Source of the DNA: Diplonema japonicum
Taxonomy: Eukaryota > Euglenozoa > Diplonemea > Diplonemida > Diplonemidae
Assembly (NCBI GenBank): GCA_964019335.1
Contig: OZ025651.1
Location: 744,001-808,000 of the forward strand
Direction of reading: 5' to 3'
DNA: 64,000 nt
Positions within the stretch are counted from its first letter, which is position 1; every line of letters starts with the position of its first letter. Position numbers and translations under genes: made by a program. The notes under the pieces were generated by a model, which saw nothing but the letters and a program-made list of their open reading frames with translations, had not been told where the DNA came from and did not search any database. Positions 53,355 to 63,608 of this stretch are shown piece by piece.

Positions 53355-54413
53355 AGGATTTAAAAAAAAAAGGGGGTGGGAGGGAAGGAATACATAAAGC
53401 ACTGTCTGTTTTTTTTTTTATATTTTTTTTCTTTCTTTTTTTTTTTTTTTCCTCGCATCTTTAATTAGCTGGGGGGAGGGATGGGGTTTTCTTCTTCTTT
53501 TTTTTGTATGAAGATGGAGGGTTAAAAAAAAAAAGGATTGGGAAGGACACTGGCGGAGGGGGAGATGCATTGGGGCGCTCGTGTAATCGAGGTAAGAGAA
53601 GCCACAACTTCATGTTTGGGTAGAACCCCTATGGTACCCCCCCCCCCTCCCCACCAGAATTTCTTCCCCTTAAATGCATTCAAACGCTTTCATGTCGGGG
53701 CCACGAGCCGTTGTGTTGTTATTATTATTATTTTTTTTTTTTTTTTTTATATTAACTTTCTTTTAGTTCCCTTCTTTTCTTTTTATAGATTTTTAATTAA
53801 AGGGGCACAAAAAAAAATGAAAGAACCTATAAAAAAGAGAAAAGGGGAAAAGGGGGGGGATCTAAAAAAAAAAAGAAGAAGAAAAAGAAAAGCTGAAGAA
53901 CAAAAAAAAAAAAAGAAAGAAAATAGCTCGATCTTCCTAAAAAGGAAGAAATCGTGTGCACCATTTGCTTTCATTTCATCTTCTTCTTTTTTTTTTTTTT
54001 CTTCTTCTTCTCCCCTCCTCCCCTTTTATAACTTTTCTTCGATTTTGAGGTGTCATGCTACGTACTGCATAAATTGAACAGAATTACTTCTTCACTTTCC
54101 CCCCCCCTTTTTTTTCCGGGGGGGGGAGAAAAGTGAGGGAGTGATATCTCCTTTTTATTTTATTTTTCTTCCCTCTTCCCTTTACTTTTTCTTTTTCAAC
54201 TTTTGCAACTAAACTCAAAAAAGAATACTACCAAAGGCATGGTGTGGGAATAAAGTGTCTACAATCGTCCCCCCCCCCCCCCCCCCCAGCAGGCAAATAA
54301 AAAATTGCAGGCTGTTTGAATTTTCCGAATCGGGAAGAAAAGAAATTGAAGAGGGTGCAATTGTGGACAGCTTAAACCCCCTCCCTCCCCACACAGACCT
54401 ATGGCGACAGCAA

Positions 54414-54450
<37 letters not shown>

Positions 54451-54743
54451 AGAAGAAGAAGAACAAAACGGCAACGGCAGGCACCGCGGCCACCGTTAAC
54501 ATTACCAACCAAACAAAAACAAAAAAAAAAACCGTGTAAAACATGGTGGGAAAACAGAAAAAAAGATTTTTTTTTCCCTCACCCCTCCTACTCTTTCCAC
54601 ATACAAGTGGCGGGAAACCTTTCTTTCTTATTATTATTATCTCTCAGTGCAAGAAGAAGAAAGGAAAAAAAAGAAACAGCCTAATACACAAATGCTTTGA
54701 AGGGCGTGGTCTCTCCCAACGAACAAATAAAAGAAGGGGGGAA
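53355..54743. other. Intergenic; no gene seen
   Basis: Low-complexity spacer with a C run at about 54270-54288 and an A run at about 54417-54448. A frame continuing upstream from the next gene to 54543 is A/T-run sequence and not part of the protein. Confidence 0.6.
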
Positions 54744-56453
54744 ATGAAGTTCACTCTGAAACCATCGAAGCCGCACCACAGAATAGCTGTGGCGGTAGTT
54801 GTCCTGGTGACAGTGGGGGCGCTGGGGATCGTGCAGCCATGGAAGAAACGATATAAAGTCTTGAAACTGTCAGACTCGTGGGTTGCTGAGAAACACAAAT
54901 CAACGCCACTACCAACAATACACGCTCCGCCAGCAACAACAGCGCCGCCGCCACCACTCCACGCACCACCACCACCACCACCGCCAATACACGTTCCACC
55001 TGAAACACCACCACCACCACCATCAGCACCGCCAATACACGTTCCACCTAAAACAACAGCGCCACCACCACCATCAACACCACACGCAACTACGCAGATT
55101 CCAACGAAAATCCCTTCTACTCACCCACCTCAGATAGATACCCCGAAACCTATTGTGGAAAGGAAACCTCCTTCTCCTTCCAAATGGAACGCAGTCTGCG
55201 AAAGTTGGTTAAACACGGAAAGACTCTTCAACGCGGCGGACATCACGCGGAAGGAAGAAGGCAGCACCTCCCCCGGGCTTAAAAACTCAAAAACTTGCAA
55301 GGGCTACAAACACCCGCAAGAACGACCGCCGCCACCGAACCTCGCAGGGAAGAACGGCTGGGACACAAACACACATATTACCATGGAACAAATTGCCGCC
55401 TTACGCAAGCGGGGGGTCTTTGAACGAAGCTACATAAACTACGAGAAGAACCTGTGGTTGTGCGGTGTTCCAAAGGCGGGAAGCACCACATTAAAAGCCT
55501 GGCTTCTCAAAGGAACCGGCGTAACGGCGATTAAAGGAACAGTCCACAACGCAAGCCGGTACGAAGGACCCGTTTTATGGTCTCTAGACCACATGGACAA
55601 CCAGCACATTATCGACATCGTGAAGTCGGGGGAGTTCTTCAAATCGGTTTTCGTGCGGAACCCTTACTCGCGGTCGTTGGCAACGTTCTTAGAACGGTTC
55701 GAGGCCTGCGAGGAGAAAGGCACCCGGCGAGTTAACGAGTGTTTAATGTGGAAAACGGGGTTGAAAATGCGTGCGAAAAATCCGACGTTTTCTCAGTACC
55801 TCGAAGCCATTCAAAACACGCAGGACACACCGCCAAACTGGCTTAACGCGCATTGGAAACCAGCCTCGCTTCTTTGCGGGCTGGACATTCTTGTCTACGA
55901 TTTCATAGGCAGAATGGAAGTTGCCACCGATTGGGAAACACTGTACAAAGTCAGCGGTGTGGAACCATTTCAATCAAAAGACACAGAGCTGCGGCATTCT
56001 TCAGGAACATCGACTGTGTTGAAACGGTACTTCCCGCCCCATCCCAGCAAGCTTGTTGAGGTGATATATTCTTCAGATTTGAACGATCTAGGGTATTCGG
56101 ACGTGAGTAAGGGAGGGCCACAACGGGGTGGGTCGTCTTTGTTTGGAGGTTTGGTGAAGCCCCCGCCGCCTGCCAAGGAGTTGAAGCATCCTTGGAGGGT
56201 TATACCTGGTGTTGCGATACACCTTGCGCCTGGTGCTCACCGTGACCCGGAGGCGATGAAGACCCCGTCGCTCCGAGACTGCCAATGGTGGTGCGAGAGC
56301 AAGGCGAAGTGCAGAGGCGTTGCATGGAGAAAATCCGGAGAGACCCACAAACACTACCTAGGATGTTTTTTAGTCGTCGGTGACATCCACGAATCAACAG
56401 CCCCTAGTAATGACGACATAGAAAGTGCGGTGGTGGACAGAGACCTTGTTTAA
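54744..56453 (+). CDS. Golgi-type sulfotransferase with C-terminal PAN/apple-like domain
   Basis: Transfers sulfate from PAPS, probably to a glycan. 569 residues, intronless. Type II membrane layout: a short basic N-terminus, TM at about 13-32 (IAVAVVVLVTVGALGIV), then a Pro/Thr stem of about 100 residues with HAPP and HVPP repeats. The catalytic domain has the 5'-phosphosulfate loop WLCGVPKAGSTTLKAWLL (from about 237) and the 3'-phosphate motif FVRNPYSRSLATFLERF (from about 301), as in the HNK-1/chondroitin (sulfotransferase family 2) group. After residue 490 comes a cysteine unit LRDCQWWCESKAKCRGVAW...YLGCFL, resembling a PAN/apple domain that could bind glycan or protein. I start at 54744; upstream in-frame sequence is homopolymeric. 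Confidence 0.8.
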   Translation: MKFTLKPSKPHHRIAVAVVVLVTVGALGIVQPWKKRYKVLKLSDSWVAEKHKSTPLPTIHAPPATTAPPPPLHAPPPPPPPIHVPPETPPPPPSAPPIHVPPKTTAPPPPSTPHATTQIPTKIPSTHPPQIDTPKPIVERKPPSPSKWNAVCESWLNTERLFNAADITRKEEGSTSPGLKNSKTCKGYKHPQERPPPPNLAGKNGWDTNTHITMEQIAALRKRGVFERSYINYEKNLWLCGVPKAGSTTLKAWLLKGTGVTAIKGTVHNASRYEGPVLWSLDHMDNQHIIDIVKSGEFFKSVFVRNPYSRSLATFLERFEACEEKGTRRVNECLMWKTGLKMRAKNPTFSQYLEAIQNTQDTPPNWLNAHWKPASLLCGLDILVYDFIGRMEVATDWETLYKVSGVEPFQSKDTELRHSSGTSTVLKRYFPPHPSKLVEVIYSSDLNDLGYSDVSKGGPQRGGSSLFGGLVKPPPPAKELKHPWRVIPGVAIHLAPGAHRDPEAMKTPSLRDCQWWCESKAKCRGVAWRKSGETHKHYLGCFLVVGDIHESTAPSNDDIESAVVDRDLV

Positions 56454-56564
56454 CACTTAATGGTTTTCTTTTTTTAAATGTCTCTTTTTTTTTTTTTTTT
56501 TCATATTGCGTTCTTGCAAAATAACCGGAAAAAAAAGAGGAAAACAAAAAAAAAAAAAAGAAAA

Positions 56565-58518
56565 ATGGCGGCAATCCCGGCAGTTGAAAAGTCATCGCTT
56601 CGTGGTGTGGGTCTCGCCTTGGTATCCGGTCCAGCTGGAGGTGCTGCTGCTTCTCGAAGCGGCAAGCCGAGCAGGAACGAGAAACTGAAGGCCGAGTCGG
56701 GTCACCTTCGGGGGACATTGAAAGAGGAGCTGGGCAACCTTGCGAAACCCGGGTTCGGAAAGACGTCTGGCGACCTGCTCAAGTTCCACGGTATCTACCA
56801 GGAACAGAACAGGGACATGGACGCCAAGTCCCCCGCGAACCCCGCCATCTTCATGCTTAGAGGCCGTATCTCGGGCGGTAGGATGACCCCTGAGCAGTAC
56901 CTGATGTACGATAAACTCGCGTCGCAGTACGGACACGGCAGTATCAGACTGACCACCCGTCAGACGATTCAATTCCACTGGGTGTGTGGCAAAAAAAAAT
57001 ATGAAAAAAGGAAATTCAAATAAAAACAGATTTCCAAAGGCGACCTGAAGCCTGTGTTCAAAGGTCTGAACGACGTTCTCTCGGAATCGAAGGGAGCCTG
57101 CGGAGACATCGTGAGGAACGTAACATGCGTCCCCAACGTCTTCAACGACCCTTTCCTCGTCGAGGTTTGCATTTTTTTTTTTTTTTTTTTTTCAAAAAAA
57201 AATAATTTTTTCTTTCCAGGTGGAGAAGACCGCAAAATCGTTGTCGGACCACTTCCGCAGCAGTGCCAACGCTTACAATGAAATCTGGCTTGACGGGAAG
57301 CAGGTCAACGTCGATGAGGAGCGCGAGTCTGTCTACGGCGAGAAGTACCTTCCGAGAAAGTTCAAGATCGGCGTCACCGCCGAGGGAAACAACTCGATCG
57401 ACCTCCTCACCAACGACATGGGCATCTCCGCGACTAAAGGCACAGACGGGAAAATCTCAGGCTACCACGTGTACGTCGGCGGCGGCCACGGCAGATCCCA
57501 CAACGCACCCGACACATGGGCAGGCCACGCACAACACCTCGGCTGGGTCGAAAAGGGAAAACTCATGGACATCGCGGAATCCGTCGTCAAGGTTCAACGC
57601 GACGCAGGCGACCGTTCCAACAGAAAGCACGCTCGCATGAAGTACACTGTGGACGACAACGGCCTCGACTGGATCAGGGAACAGGTTGAAAGCCGCTCCG
57701 GAATCAAGTTGGAACCCCCTGGTGCAAGGTCCATCAAGGACTGGTCAGTACCCAAGTACACAGGATGGCACACTATGCAGGACGGGAGCTTGTCCCTTGG
57801 CGTACACGTGATGTCAGGGCGTATCATTGACCAGCAGGGTTCGTTCCTCAAATCCGCTATTGCGCAGGCTGTTAAAAAGTTCAACCTTAACGTGGAGCTG
57901 CTTCCCGATCAGGACATCATGTTGAAGAATATCCCGTCGTCTGCTAAGGATGAGATCACGAAGATTTTCCAGCAGAACCGTGTGGACCTTAAGGCGCCGC
58001 CTAAGGTGTTTGAGAGGGCCATGGCGTGCGTGGCATTCCCGACGTGTTCGCTTGCTATTGCAGAGAGTGAGAGGTACCTCCCGCATCTTCTTCCCAAGAT
58101 GAACTCGTTGTTGAAGAAGCACGGTTTTAAGGACGAGGCTCCTGTTCTTAGGATAACAGGTTGTCCTAACGGCTGCGCTCGGCCTTATACTGCGGAGTTG
58201 GCGCTTGTTGGTCAGGAGCCAGCTAAGGATACAACTGGTGGGGCTTACCAGGTGTACGTTGGTGGTGCTGCCAACGGGTCGCGTCTTGCTGAATTGTTTG
58301 TGGAGAAATGGCCTGCTGCGCAGATGGCGCCTCTTATGGACCAGCTATTTTCTGCTTGGAAGAAAAACCGCACCCCCGGTGAGACATTTGGTGATTTCAC
58401 CCACAGAGTGCCCAGGACTGAGCTTAACGATATGGTGAAGGTGATCCCTCAGACAATGAGGCTTGATTCAGTGTCGAAAAGGTGTGGTGTCACCCCTGGT
58501 ACTGAAAAAGAGTCGTAA
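56565..58518 (+). CDS. cysI: Sulfite reductase hemoprotein (siroheme, 4Fe-4S)
   Basis: Six-electron reduction of sulfite to sulfide in sulfur assimilation. 616 residues from exons 56565-56981, 57030-57164 and 57220-58518; introns of 48 and 55 nt. RLTTRQTIQFHW joins ISKGDLKPVF and then ACGDIVRNVTCVPN, the conserved siroheme-binding region. The cluster cysteines are CVAFPTC (454, 460) and GCPNGC (499, 503). HVYVGGGHGRS and YQVYVGGAANGSRL fit the repeated sulfite/nitrite-reductase folds. Nitrite reductase is the alternative; the overall length and the N-terminal GTLKEEL...ILKFHGIYQ-type sequence favour sulfite reductase. Whether the donor is ferredoxin or an NADPH flavoprotein cannot be told. 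The N-terminus (AAIPAVEKSSLRGVGLALVS) might be a targeting sequence. Confidence 0.9.
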
Positions 58519-58703
58519 AGAGGGTTTTGTTATTTAAAAGGGTTTACACTCGAATTTAAAAGGGAAAAAAAAAAAAAAAAAAAAAAATTCAAAAAAAAAA
58601 ATGATGAAAAAAGAAAAAAAAATAAGCAGGGATTTAGTTAAAAAAAAGATCCCTGTGTATTTTTTTTTTATTTTATTTTTTTTTTTATTGAGGCTTCCTA
58701 TCT

Positions 58704-58736
<33 letters not shown>

Positions 58737-59545
58737 TTCTTTCGACAACAAAAAAGAAAGAAAATGGAAAAAAAAAAAAAGAAACAAGGGGGTGAAAAAA
58801 ATTTTTTTTAATAAATAAAAGAGAACACCGCTGTATTGTTTTTCTCTGTCTTCTTTCTTATTCCACTCTCCCCTCCCCCCCCCCCATTTTCCTCTCTATT
58901 TATCCCTTCCTAGGTTTTTTTTTCTTTATTTTTTTCTTTATTGTGTACCCCCCTTTATTCATGAAGGATCAACGAAAGGCTGCAAGGACATTACGGCGTT
59001 TTTTTCGGGGTCCGAAGACATTTTGGGGTACCGTAGCGATTTTTTTTTCTCCCGTTATTTGAACGCACTTTTTTTTTTTTTTTCCCTTTCCCCAATTTTT
59101 TTAACTTCAAAAAAAAAAAAAAAAAAAAAAAAAAAGAAGAAAGGAATCCGGTTGTGGGGCGAGCGAGAGTGTGTACAGCAAGGAGGGGGAGAAAAAAATA
59201 AGGGACAATGGAAAAAAAAAATGAAGGAAGGCTAGCAAAAAAAAAAAAGTTTTAAAAAAAAACCGAATTTTAAGGGTTACGAGTGAAGAAGAAGGAAAAA
59301 AAAAATAAGAAGACAAGAGGGGCAAAAGGTGTAAGAAGAAGGGGGAGGGGGAAATGGGGGGAGGTGGGAACCAAGAAAGGAGCAGGCTTTTATTCTCCTT
59401 TCGTATAGTTTTCATCACCATATCCCCTTTTTACCCCCCCTTTTTTTTTCTCTACCAACTTTTTTCCCCTCTTTGTTTCTTTCTAGTGTTTTTTTTTTTT
59501 ACTTATTTTTTTTCGTATCTCCAACCCCCATTTAATTTTGTTTCT

Positions 59546-59581
<36 letters not shown>

Positions 59582-59889
59582 AAAAGCAATTCCCATGCTT
59601 TTTTATAAAGAAAAAGCTTTGAAAAAAAAAAAGCCGTTTTTTTTTTTCTTCTCTCCCAGCACACACTCTCCTTTGTGTTCCCCCTTTCTCTCTCCGCTCT
59701 TTTTTTTCTTTTTTTTCTTCTTCTTTTTTTCCTTTTCCTCCAAAACCCTCCTGAGAAAAAAAAAAAAAAAAAAAAAAACCGAACAAACAGGTTTCTTACT
59801 GCTGTTTTCATATTTTTTTTTATTTTTTCCTTTTTTTTTCCCCTGCCATTTCAAAAAAAAAAGTTCTCACAGGAGGAGGGGGAAAAAAA
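58519..59889. other. Intergenic; no gene seen
   Basis: About 1.4 kb of T and A runs (for example about 58705-58734, 59109-59135, 59550-59579). All frames are low complexity. Confidence 0.6.
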
Positions 59890-62517
59890 ATGTCGTCGGA
59901 CCTCCCCCCAGAACTGCTTAATGCGGTGAACAAAAAACTCAAAACAGAGGTGGAAGCGAAGGAAAGAAAACTGGCAACGTTGCAAAAGGAGATGGCGAAG
60001 GAATCACACCTGATCGAGAAGAACACAAAGGGGAAGCAAAAACACGAATCCGAAATTCGCTCGTTGAAAATCGCATTAGATCTGAAAGACGCGGAACGGA
60101 CATCCGAGGAAGACTTTCTACAAAAAGCCACAAGAGAGGCCAGCAAAATGCTCAAAGACTCCGAAAAAGCAAAAACCCGGTACACCGAACTTAAAACACA
60201 AACACATCAAAAATCCACGTCCGTCAAAAAATGCAAAATGGCAATATCAACGTTCCTGAAGCAAAACAAAATCTCTGAGGAAAAACTGCAAGAACTCATA
60301 AACAAGCAAGGCAGCAAGGAGTCCATAGCAGATGCTCTATCACAAATGTCTGCTGAGACAACAAAAAAATACAACAATCTCATCGATAAAAGGGATTCAC
60401 TATCGACAGCCGCCAACGAAGCCCGCCTGAACCTCCTGACCGAGACAAAGAACCTCGATATAATTCACAACGAGCTGCAGAAAACGCTAACAGACATGCA
60501 CACCGCCCACACAGAGAGAAAAACAGTCCTTGAGCAGTACCGAAGTGCAGTTTTAATGACACAAAACTTGGAAGACAGACTGAAAACAGCAGCAACTGAA
60601 TCCAAAAAAATGGAAAGCGTGACAATAAACGCAGAACAGCGGTTGAAAGACTATGAGTTACAGCTCAAGAACCACAATGAAGAAAACACAAGCATCGAAG
60701 CAAAATGCCTCAAAACCCAAGAACAAATCGACAAAATCCGCAGCGTAAACATGTCAAGACAAACCGAAGCCGACGACCTCGACGCCTTGAAAGCATCTCT
60801 CCAAACAGAGCTCGCAAGGGCCGCGCGGCAGCTGGACGAAACCCGGCGTGAAATCGACGGGAAAAAACAGGAAATCGAGCGAAACAAAAACAACCTCCTC
60901 CAATCCGAACACGATCTTCTTCAGGCAGCCGAACAACTCGCTTCCATAGAGTCCCACAAGGACAACGAAGACAAACTTCTCAAAAACATCGACGACATGC
61001 GAAAGAACTTCATCGCGAGACTGAATAAATCGATTAAAACAGTACGCGCTTACGAGAAAACGATCTCAGAGGAGTCGCAAATCCTCGAAACTGCCGGCGA
61101 AGCCGCGACGGAGTTAGAAACCCGCGTCGCAACACTTCAAAGACACGGAAGGAAAACCCGTCAAGATCTCACCGCCGCACGTAAAAGGCTCACCGAGTAC
61201 ACCAGTATAGACGCCGGGCTCAAAGCATCCAAAGAAGCCCGAGAAAACCGCCTTCTCGACATGAAAGATCAGCTGAAATCGTACAAAAAAGATCTTTTAG
61301 ACCAAGCAGTGGCGCTTCAAGAAGCATTACAACAGCGTCAAATAGCCACAGGGCCCATCGCGGCTGGACTAATATCTATTCAAGCAAAACTGTCTCAAGC
61401 ATCGGGTGAGCTGTCCGAGGCGAGCGAGGAAATAAAACAACGCAACGAAGAGCTGAAGCTCACCGAGGCAGACGTCGCGGCGACAAGCGCAAAGATCGCG
61501 AGAAATCTCCTGAAGAAAAAGGAAAAGGAAAAGGCGGCGAAGCTAGTGAAGTGCACAGAAGAAAAAACCCGCGGACAGCTCTCCATGGTTTTACACGATG
61601 TTGAAACCGAGGAGATCCACCAGGTCAACCTTCACAACGAAGTTGGCGAACGACTAGCCGCCGTCTCCACCCACCACGACGACCTGAAGCACACCCTTCG
61701 CACGGTAGAAGAAGAACGTCGATCCCTCGGCATTGAACTCCAAGAAAAACAAACAACCGTCACACAACTCAAAACACGATACAATGAGATCATGAAGGCA
61801 GTCCACACCGCCGGTGCCATCCTTGATGAAGACGCCACACCCCTTAACGAAGGGGAACACAATGACAAACGAGACGAAGACCTTGAAAACATGGGCCCCG
61901 AGGAGATCCACGCACGGTACATCGCGAACTCCGCGAGCATCCGCATGAGGCTCCAAGCGTACGGCGATAACCTCGACAAGCAACTCGTGGAGGCTGAACG
62001 GGACGACAGACGCCTTCAGAAAATGATGGAAAAAATGGGTGTGGCTCATCATGATAAGAAATCCAAGCTTGCAACCCTTGCATGGGACAACCCCACTGTG
62101 TGTGAAGAACTCGCTGTAATCGATGGTAGTCCCGACCGTGAGCTCGCGGCTCTTCGCGAGTCTTGTAAGAACCTCAAAACTGAGATAGCTTTTTACACGC
62201 GTGATATCGATGAGAAGACCAAACGGCTTCGCAGGTTGAAGTCCAAAAAGAGGCCTCTCCTGTCCCTGCAGCGATGGGCCCTCACCGCGTCGAAGACGGA
62301 TCGTTCTGTGTATGGGGTGTACCGCAGAGTCCTCGAGGCGAACGGGCTTGCTCCCGAGCTCGTTCGCACAGCTTCCCGTCCTGCCAAGAACCGGTCTTCC
62401 TCGGCCCGTCCCATGGGCGCTGTCGGAAGAAAACCCCTTGCACCGTGTAAAACCGCTGTTTCCGTGCAGAACCAAAGCAAGATGTTTATGCTCACGGGCA
62501 GGCATGTGGGGTGTTGA
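59890..62517 (+). CDS. Long coiled-coil protein, possibly axonemal (CCDC39/40-like)
   Basis: 875 residues, intronless, almost entirely heptad-rich helix from about 10 to 690 (KKLKTEVEAKERKLATLQKE; LQTELARAARQLDETRREID). A C-terminal tail is Ser/Arg-rich (RTASRPAKNRSSSARPMG). The stretch IIHNELQKTLTDMHTAHTER through LKDYELQLKNHNEENTSIEA resembles the spacing in ciliary ruler proteins CCDC39/CCDC40, but low-complexity helices match many families, so I hold this loosely. A flagellar role would fit a biflagellate protist. The start ATG follows an A/G-rich leader after TTCTCACAG (about 59863-59871), a good acceptor-like site. Confidence 0.6.
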   Translation: MSSDLPPELLNAVNKKLKTEVEAKERKLATLQKEMAKESHLIEKNTKGKQKHESEIRSLKIALDLKDAERTSEEDFLQKATREASKMLKDSEKAKTRYTELKTQTHQKSTSVKKCKMAISTFLKQNKISEEKLQELINKQGSKESIADALSQMSAETTKKYNNLIDKRDSLSTAANEARLNLLTETKNLDIIHNELQKTLTDMHTAHTERKTVLEQYRSAVLMTQNLEDRLKTAATESKKMESVTINAEQRLKDYELQLKNHNEENTSIEAKCLKTQEQIDKIRSVNMSRQTEADDLDALKASLQTELARAARQLDETRREIDGKKQEIERNKNNLLQSEHDLLQAAEQLASIESHKDNEDKLLKNIDDMRKNFIARLNKSIKTVRAYEKTISEESQILETAGEAATELETRVATLQRHGRKTRQDLTAARKRLTEYTSIDAGLKASKEARENRLLDMKDQLKSYKKDLLDQAVALQEALQQRQIATGPIAAGLISIQAKLSQASGELSEASEEIKQRNEELKLTEADVAATSAKIARNLLKKKEKEKAAKLVKCTEEKTRGQLSMVLHDVETEEIHQVNLHNEVGERLAAVSTHHDDLKHTLRTVEEERRSLGIELQEKQTTVTQLKTRYNEIMKAVHTAGAILDEDATPLNEGEHNDKRDEDLENMGPEEIHARYIANSASIRMRLQAYGDNLDKQLVEAERDDRRLQKMMEKMGVAHHDKKSKLATLAWDNPTVCEELAVIDGSPDRELAALRESCKNLKTEIAFYTRDIDEKTKRLRRLKSKKRPLLSLQRWALTASKTDRSVYGVYRRVLEANGLAPELVRTASRPAKNRSSSARPMGAVGRKPLAPCKTAVSVQNQSKMFMLTGRHVGC

Positions 62518-62718
62518 ACGTAAGCATTATTGGTCTCTCTTCTATCCCCCGCCCCTGCAACGGGGACAAATGTTGACTCCCTTTCTTTTAGATTTTGCCC
62601 ATTCGTTTATGGTTAGTATATTTCTTTTTTTTTTTTTTTTTTTGAATTATTGCGTGTCAGTACTATGAATAGAAGAAAGGAAAACAAAAAAAAAAAGAAA
62701 AGAAAAAAATAAAATACA

Positions 62719-63426
62719 ATGAACGGTGCACCAACAATCAACTCCGAGTACAGCTTCCCGAAGGAGAAGCTTGCTGAGTTCAAACAGGCTGTGAAAGATG
62801 TCTTCTACACCCCAGAGGGGAAGGAGTGGGCGGTCTTTGGCTACAACGACGAAGGTAGCAGGTGCGTCCTGAGATCGGGTTTCGAGAATGCAGAGCTGGC
62901 GAAGATCGGCGTTGCTTTCACTGCATTCCACAAGAAAATCGCTGAGTACACCACTGTTGAAAAGTGCCAGATCCATGCTAGTGAAGAAGATCTTGCGACC
63001 TTCAAGGCCACCCCTGCAGCGGAGAACGTGAAAGAGTTTTTTGTTGCAGTCCCAGGTGCCTTTCGCAAGGGGCCTTCCGACGCGAGCACCTTAACACTGT
63101 CACCTTACTTCTCTGTGAAGGACGCTGACAAGGTGAAAGCCTTTCTTCCCGAATTCTCTGCAGCCACCAAAGACGAAACCGAGTGTTTGTTCTATGGCTG
63201 GACGAAGAACACTGCCGACCCCACTGTGATCCACTGCAGGGAGGGCTACACCTGTGCCGCAGGGCTCATGACCCACCTTGGCAACGTGGACGCACTGCTG
63301 AAAAAAATGTTGGCTCCTGAGCTGGCTTCGATTTCTTACTTGGAGTGCCACGGGTCGCGTGCTGAGGTGGAAAAGGTCAAGGAAGCCCTTGTACCTCTTG
63401 GTACTGTCTTCTACTACACTGATTAG
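62719..63426 (+). CDS. Duplicated dimeric alpha/beta-barrel (ABM-like) protein
   Basis: 235 residues, two similar halves. About 10-100: FPKEKLAEFKQAVKDVFYTP, then EWAVFGYNDEGSRCVLRSGF, then KIGVAFTAFHKKI. About 120-235: VKDADKVKAFLPEFSAATKD, then ECLFYGWTKN...VIHCREGY, then AGLMTHLGNVDALLKKML. This is the ferredoxin-like unit of antibiotic-biosynthesis-monooxygenase-like proteins, where two units make a barrel. Such proteins range from monooxygenases to heme-degrading or non-enzymatic ones, and no catalytic residue set is evident, so function stays open. Codon use is strongly G/C-ending and regular, suggesting high expression (inference). Last complete gene in the window. Confidence 0.7.
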   Translation: MNGAPTINSEYSFPKEKLAEFKQAVKDVFYTPEGKEWAVFGYNDEGSRCVLRSGFENAELAKIGVAFTAFHKKIAEYTTVEKCQIHASEEDLATFKATPAAENVKEFFVAVPGAFRKGPSDASTLTLSPYFSVKDADKVKAFLPEFSAATKDETECLFYGWTKNTADPTVIHCREGYTCAAGLMTHLGNVDALLKKMLAPELASISYLECHGSRAEVEKVKEALVPLGTVFYYTD

Positions 63427-63445
63427 GATGTGGAAGGGAAGAAAA

Positions 63446-63608
63446 AGTGCTATGTTGGCAAGAAACGGGGATTCCTTATTTTTCAGATACTTAAGAGAAA
63501 CGTGTCCACTTCTTAAGAAACGGCCTCAGAATAAGGAAACGCTCCCGTATCCGTTTCTTTATTTTCAAAAAGAAACTTGGAAATGCGTTTCCTTGCCAAC
63601 ATAGCCCT
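63446..63608. mobile_element. Short inverted-repeat element (MITE-like)
   Basis: Terminal GCTATGTTGGCAAG (63449-63462) and its exact reverse complement (63592-63605), extending to AGTGCTATG/CATAGCCCT with one mismatch and inward to AAACG with one gap. The interior has further complementarity (AAGAAACG/CGTTTC words). About 160 bp, no coding capacity, directly after the ABM-like gene stop. Confidence 0.7.

Noticed and set aside
53538-54077. 179-residue frame after the SCY1-like gene
   Set aside because: Starts in mixed spacer and becomes polyIle/Phe/Lys; no support.
54048-54090. Third copy of the BCAT/nucleotidyltransferase intron motif
   Set aside because: AGGTGTCATGCTACGTACTG resembles it only loosely and lies in spacer; not counted.
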